34,145 nucleotides of DNA from Oscillospiraceae bacterium. GTDB lineage: Bacteria > Bacillota > Clostridia > Oscillospirales > CAG-272. Numbering within the stretch: the first letter of the stretch is position 1; the number at the start of each line of letters is the position of its first letter. Shown here one piece after another: positions 33,202 to 34,145 of this stretch. The translations under genes and the position numbers were made by a program. The stretch spans positions 1 to 34,145 of the forward strand of contig SVQV01000012.1 in the NCBI GenBank assembly GCA_015065175.1. The letters run 5' to 3'. The notes under the pieces are model-generated. The model was given only the letters and a program-made list of their open reading frames with translations, searched no databases and was not told the DNA's origin.

Positions 33202-33975
33202 ATGTCAGTCGCTATCATTACAGGCGCATCCTCAGGCTTGGGTCGTGAATTTGCGCTCCAGCTTTATGCGTTAAAAGAGGTTGATGAATTTTATCTTATC
33301 GCAAGACGTGAGGACCGTCTCAACGCTTTGAAGGACGAGCTTGGCGGAAATGCCAAGGTTATCACCGCCGACCTTACACAGAAGGAAGGAATTGAAAGGG
33401 TGCGCTCTGCGCTTACCGAAAACACCCCCGAGGTCAAGTATCTTATAAATGCGTCGGGCTTCGGAAAATTCGGAGATTATTCCGAAATTTCGGAGGAAGA
33501 TACCGAGAAGATGATCGACTTGAACGTCAAGGCGTCCGTACTTATAACACATATGACTATCCCCTATATGGAAAAAGGCTCGCATATTATACAGCTCGGA
33601 AGCGGCTCCTGCTTCACTCCCCTGCCCAACTTCAACGTGTATGCGGCAGGTAAGTCCTTCATTCTTCACTATACGAAGGCGCTGAAATATGAAGTAAAGC
33701 ATCTCGGAATTACGGCTACCGCCTTCTGTCCCGGCTGGGTCGCTACCGAATTTCTCGGAAAAGCGACGGATATCACGGGCGCAAAAGGGCCTAAGGCTTC
33801 CGCAATGAAGCCGCTTCTCCGCGCCGACCGAGTAGTTTCCAAGGCAATAAAGGACGCAAAGCGAGGCAAGGTAATGTCGGTCACCAACTGGTACACCAAG
33901 CTCCAGCACCTTCTCTTTAAAGTCGTCCCCGACTGCCTGCTCACAAAGGCGTGGCTCGGTATGCAAAAGAAGTAA
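33202..33975 (+). CDS. Short-chain dehydrogenase/reductase (SDR)
   Basis: A 257-residue classical SDR, NAD(P)-dependent. Seen: the cofactor loop TGASSGLG (residues 8-15), LINASGFG in the NNAG position, the catalytic Ser134 in QLGSGSC, Tyr147 and Lys151 in VYAAGKSF, and CPGWVATEF after the active site. Arg residues after the second strand (IARREDRL) point to NADP preference. AAGGAG precedes the ATG. The C-terminus (WYTKLQHLLFKVVPDCLLTK) is amphipathic and typical of DltE/YqjQ-like SDRs. The substrate is not evident. Confidence 0.92.
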   Translation: MSVAIITGASSGLGREFALQLYALKEVDEFYLIARREDRLNALKDELGGNAKVITADLTQKEGIERVRSALTENTPEVKYLINASGFGKFGDYSEISEEDTEKMIDLNVKASVLITHMTIPYMEKGSHIIQLGSGSCFTPLPNFNVYAAGKSFILHYTKALKYEVKHLGITATAFCPGWVATEFLGKATDITGAKGPKASAMKPLLRADRVVSKAIKDAKRGKVMSVTNWYTKLQHLLFKVVPDCLLTKAWLGMQKK

Positions 33976-34020
33976 AAGTTGAAAATTGACAGTTAAAGAA
34001 GAAATCCGCCTGCGGATTTG
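33976..34020. repeat. AT-rich interspersed palindromic element, truncated copy 2
   Basis: In opposite orientation to copy 1: GTTGAAAATTGACAG words, then AAATCCGC-CT-GCGGATTT at 34002-34019. The other half is missing and the insertion sequence begins within a few bases. Confidence 0.75.
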
Positions 34021-34023
34021 AAA

Positions 34024-34145
34024 CTTGTCAAGATAAGTAGACAAATTAAAGAGTTAATTTTTCAAAACATTCATTCGGTGTAAGATAGCCAATACCCGAA
34101 TGAATTCGATTAGAGTTGTAGTATAATTCAAAATATTTAACCAAA
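34024..34145 (-). mobile_element. End of an IS3-family insertion sequence (continues beyond window)
   Basis: The transposase C-terminus is followed by a terminal sequence TTGTCAAGATAAGTAGACA (34025-34043), a probable terminal inverted repeat beginning with TG as in IS3 elements. The outer half of the element lies outside the window. Confidence 0.75.
34046..34144 (-). CDS. IS3-family transposase, C-terminal fragment
   Basis: Thirty-two codons plus stop, open to the window edge. The translation ends YYNSNRIHSGIGYLTPNE, the well-known C-terminal end of the DDE (rve) integrase domain in IS3/IS150-type transposases. Too short for the usual gene tracks, and the N-terminal part and catalytic DDE residues are off the window. 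Confidence 0.85.
   Translation of the reverse strand: MVKYFELYYNSNRIHSGIGYLTPNECFEKLTL

Noticed and set aside
33271-34044. 257-residue antisense frame over the SDR gene
   Set aside because: It is a mirror of the SDR coding sequence without motifs; the SDR itself has all catalytic residues.

Overview
The window comes from a low-to-mid G+C, spore-forming Gram-positive, most likely a gut or rumen member of the Clostridia (an Oscillospirales- or Christensenellales-like lineage; this placement is inference). The support is a dipicolinate synthase pair (dpaA/dpaB, spore core), an HPr with both His15 and the regulatory Ser46, AGGAGG-type ribosome binding sites on nearly every gene, and a series of vegetative promoters close to TTGACA-N17-TATAAT. 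No tRNA, rRNA or CRISPR array was seen.

Bases 1-8160 form a glycan-degradation block. It holds the C-terminal part of a GH78 alpha-L-rhamnosidase (+), an unrecognised 647-residue protein with a sugar-hydrolase look (-), a small unknown protein (-), and a ROK regulator followed 18 bases later by a GH2 beta-galactosidase (-). The ROK promoter is covered by an 11-bp-arm palindrome, a very good candidate for its operator.

Bases 8400-12940 run on the plus strand: a LacI-type regulator with its own consensus promoter, two tandem GH20-like cytoplasmic proteins about 78% identical to each other, and a Gfo/Idh/MocA protein. A bidirectional terminator then separates these from the convergent dpaA-dpaB pair. 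NAD synthetase (nadE) and a DMT-family transporter follow on the plus strand.

Bases 16400-19840 look like a hexosamine-salvage locus. A Gfo/Idh/MocA protein with the sequence signatures of GH109 NAD-dependent alpha-N-acetylgalactosaminidases is followed by an N-acetylhexosamine 1-kinase (NahK type) and a sugar-1-phosphate nucleotidyltransferase. Together they could free GalNAc or GlcNAc inside the cell, phosphorylate it at C1 and turn it into a UDP-sugar. I consider this the most interesting biology in the window.

Bases 19920-23650 carry a SLOG-fold protein, a small membrane protein, a divergent XRE/S24 LexA-CI-like repressor, a YitT-family membrane protein and a GT4 glycosyltransferase. Bases 23990-28645 are rimM-trmD, overlapping an O-antigen-ligase-like polymerase with a long basic N-terminal tail, then two small single-pass DUF4330-like proteins. 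Bases 28790-33975 are housekeeping: HPr, uvrC, rsmD, coaD, rnc and a short-chain dehydrogenase. The window ends inside an IS3-family insertion sequence.

Two kinds of interspersed repeat stand out. One is a family of modular short hairpins closed by TAC/TTC triloops (near 11.5, 23.85 and 29.3 kb; the last includes a 108-bp tandem repeat). The other is a palindromic AT-rich element (near 21.65 and 34.0 kb, the latter abutting the insertion sequence).
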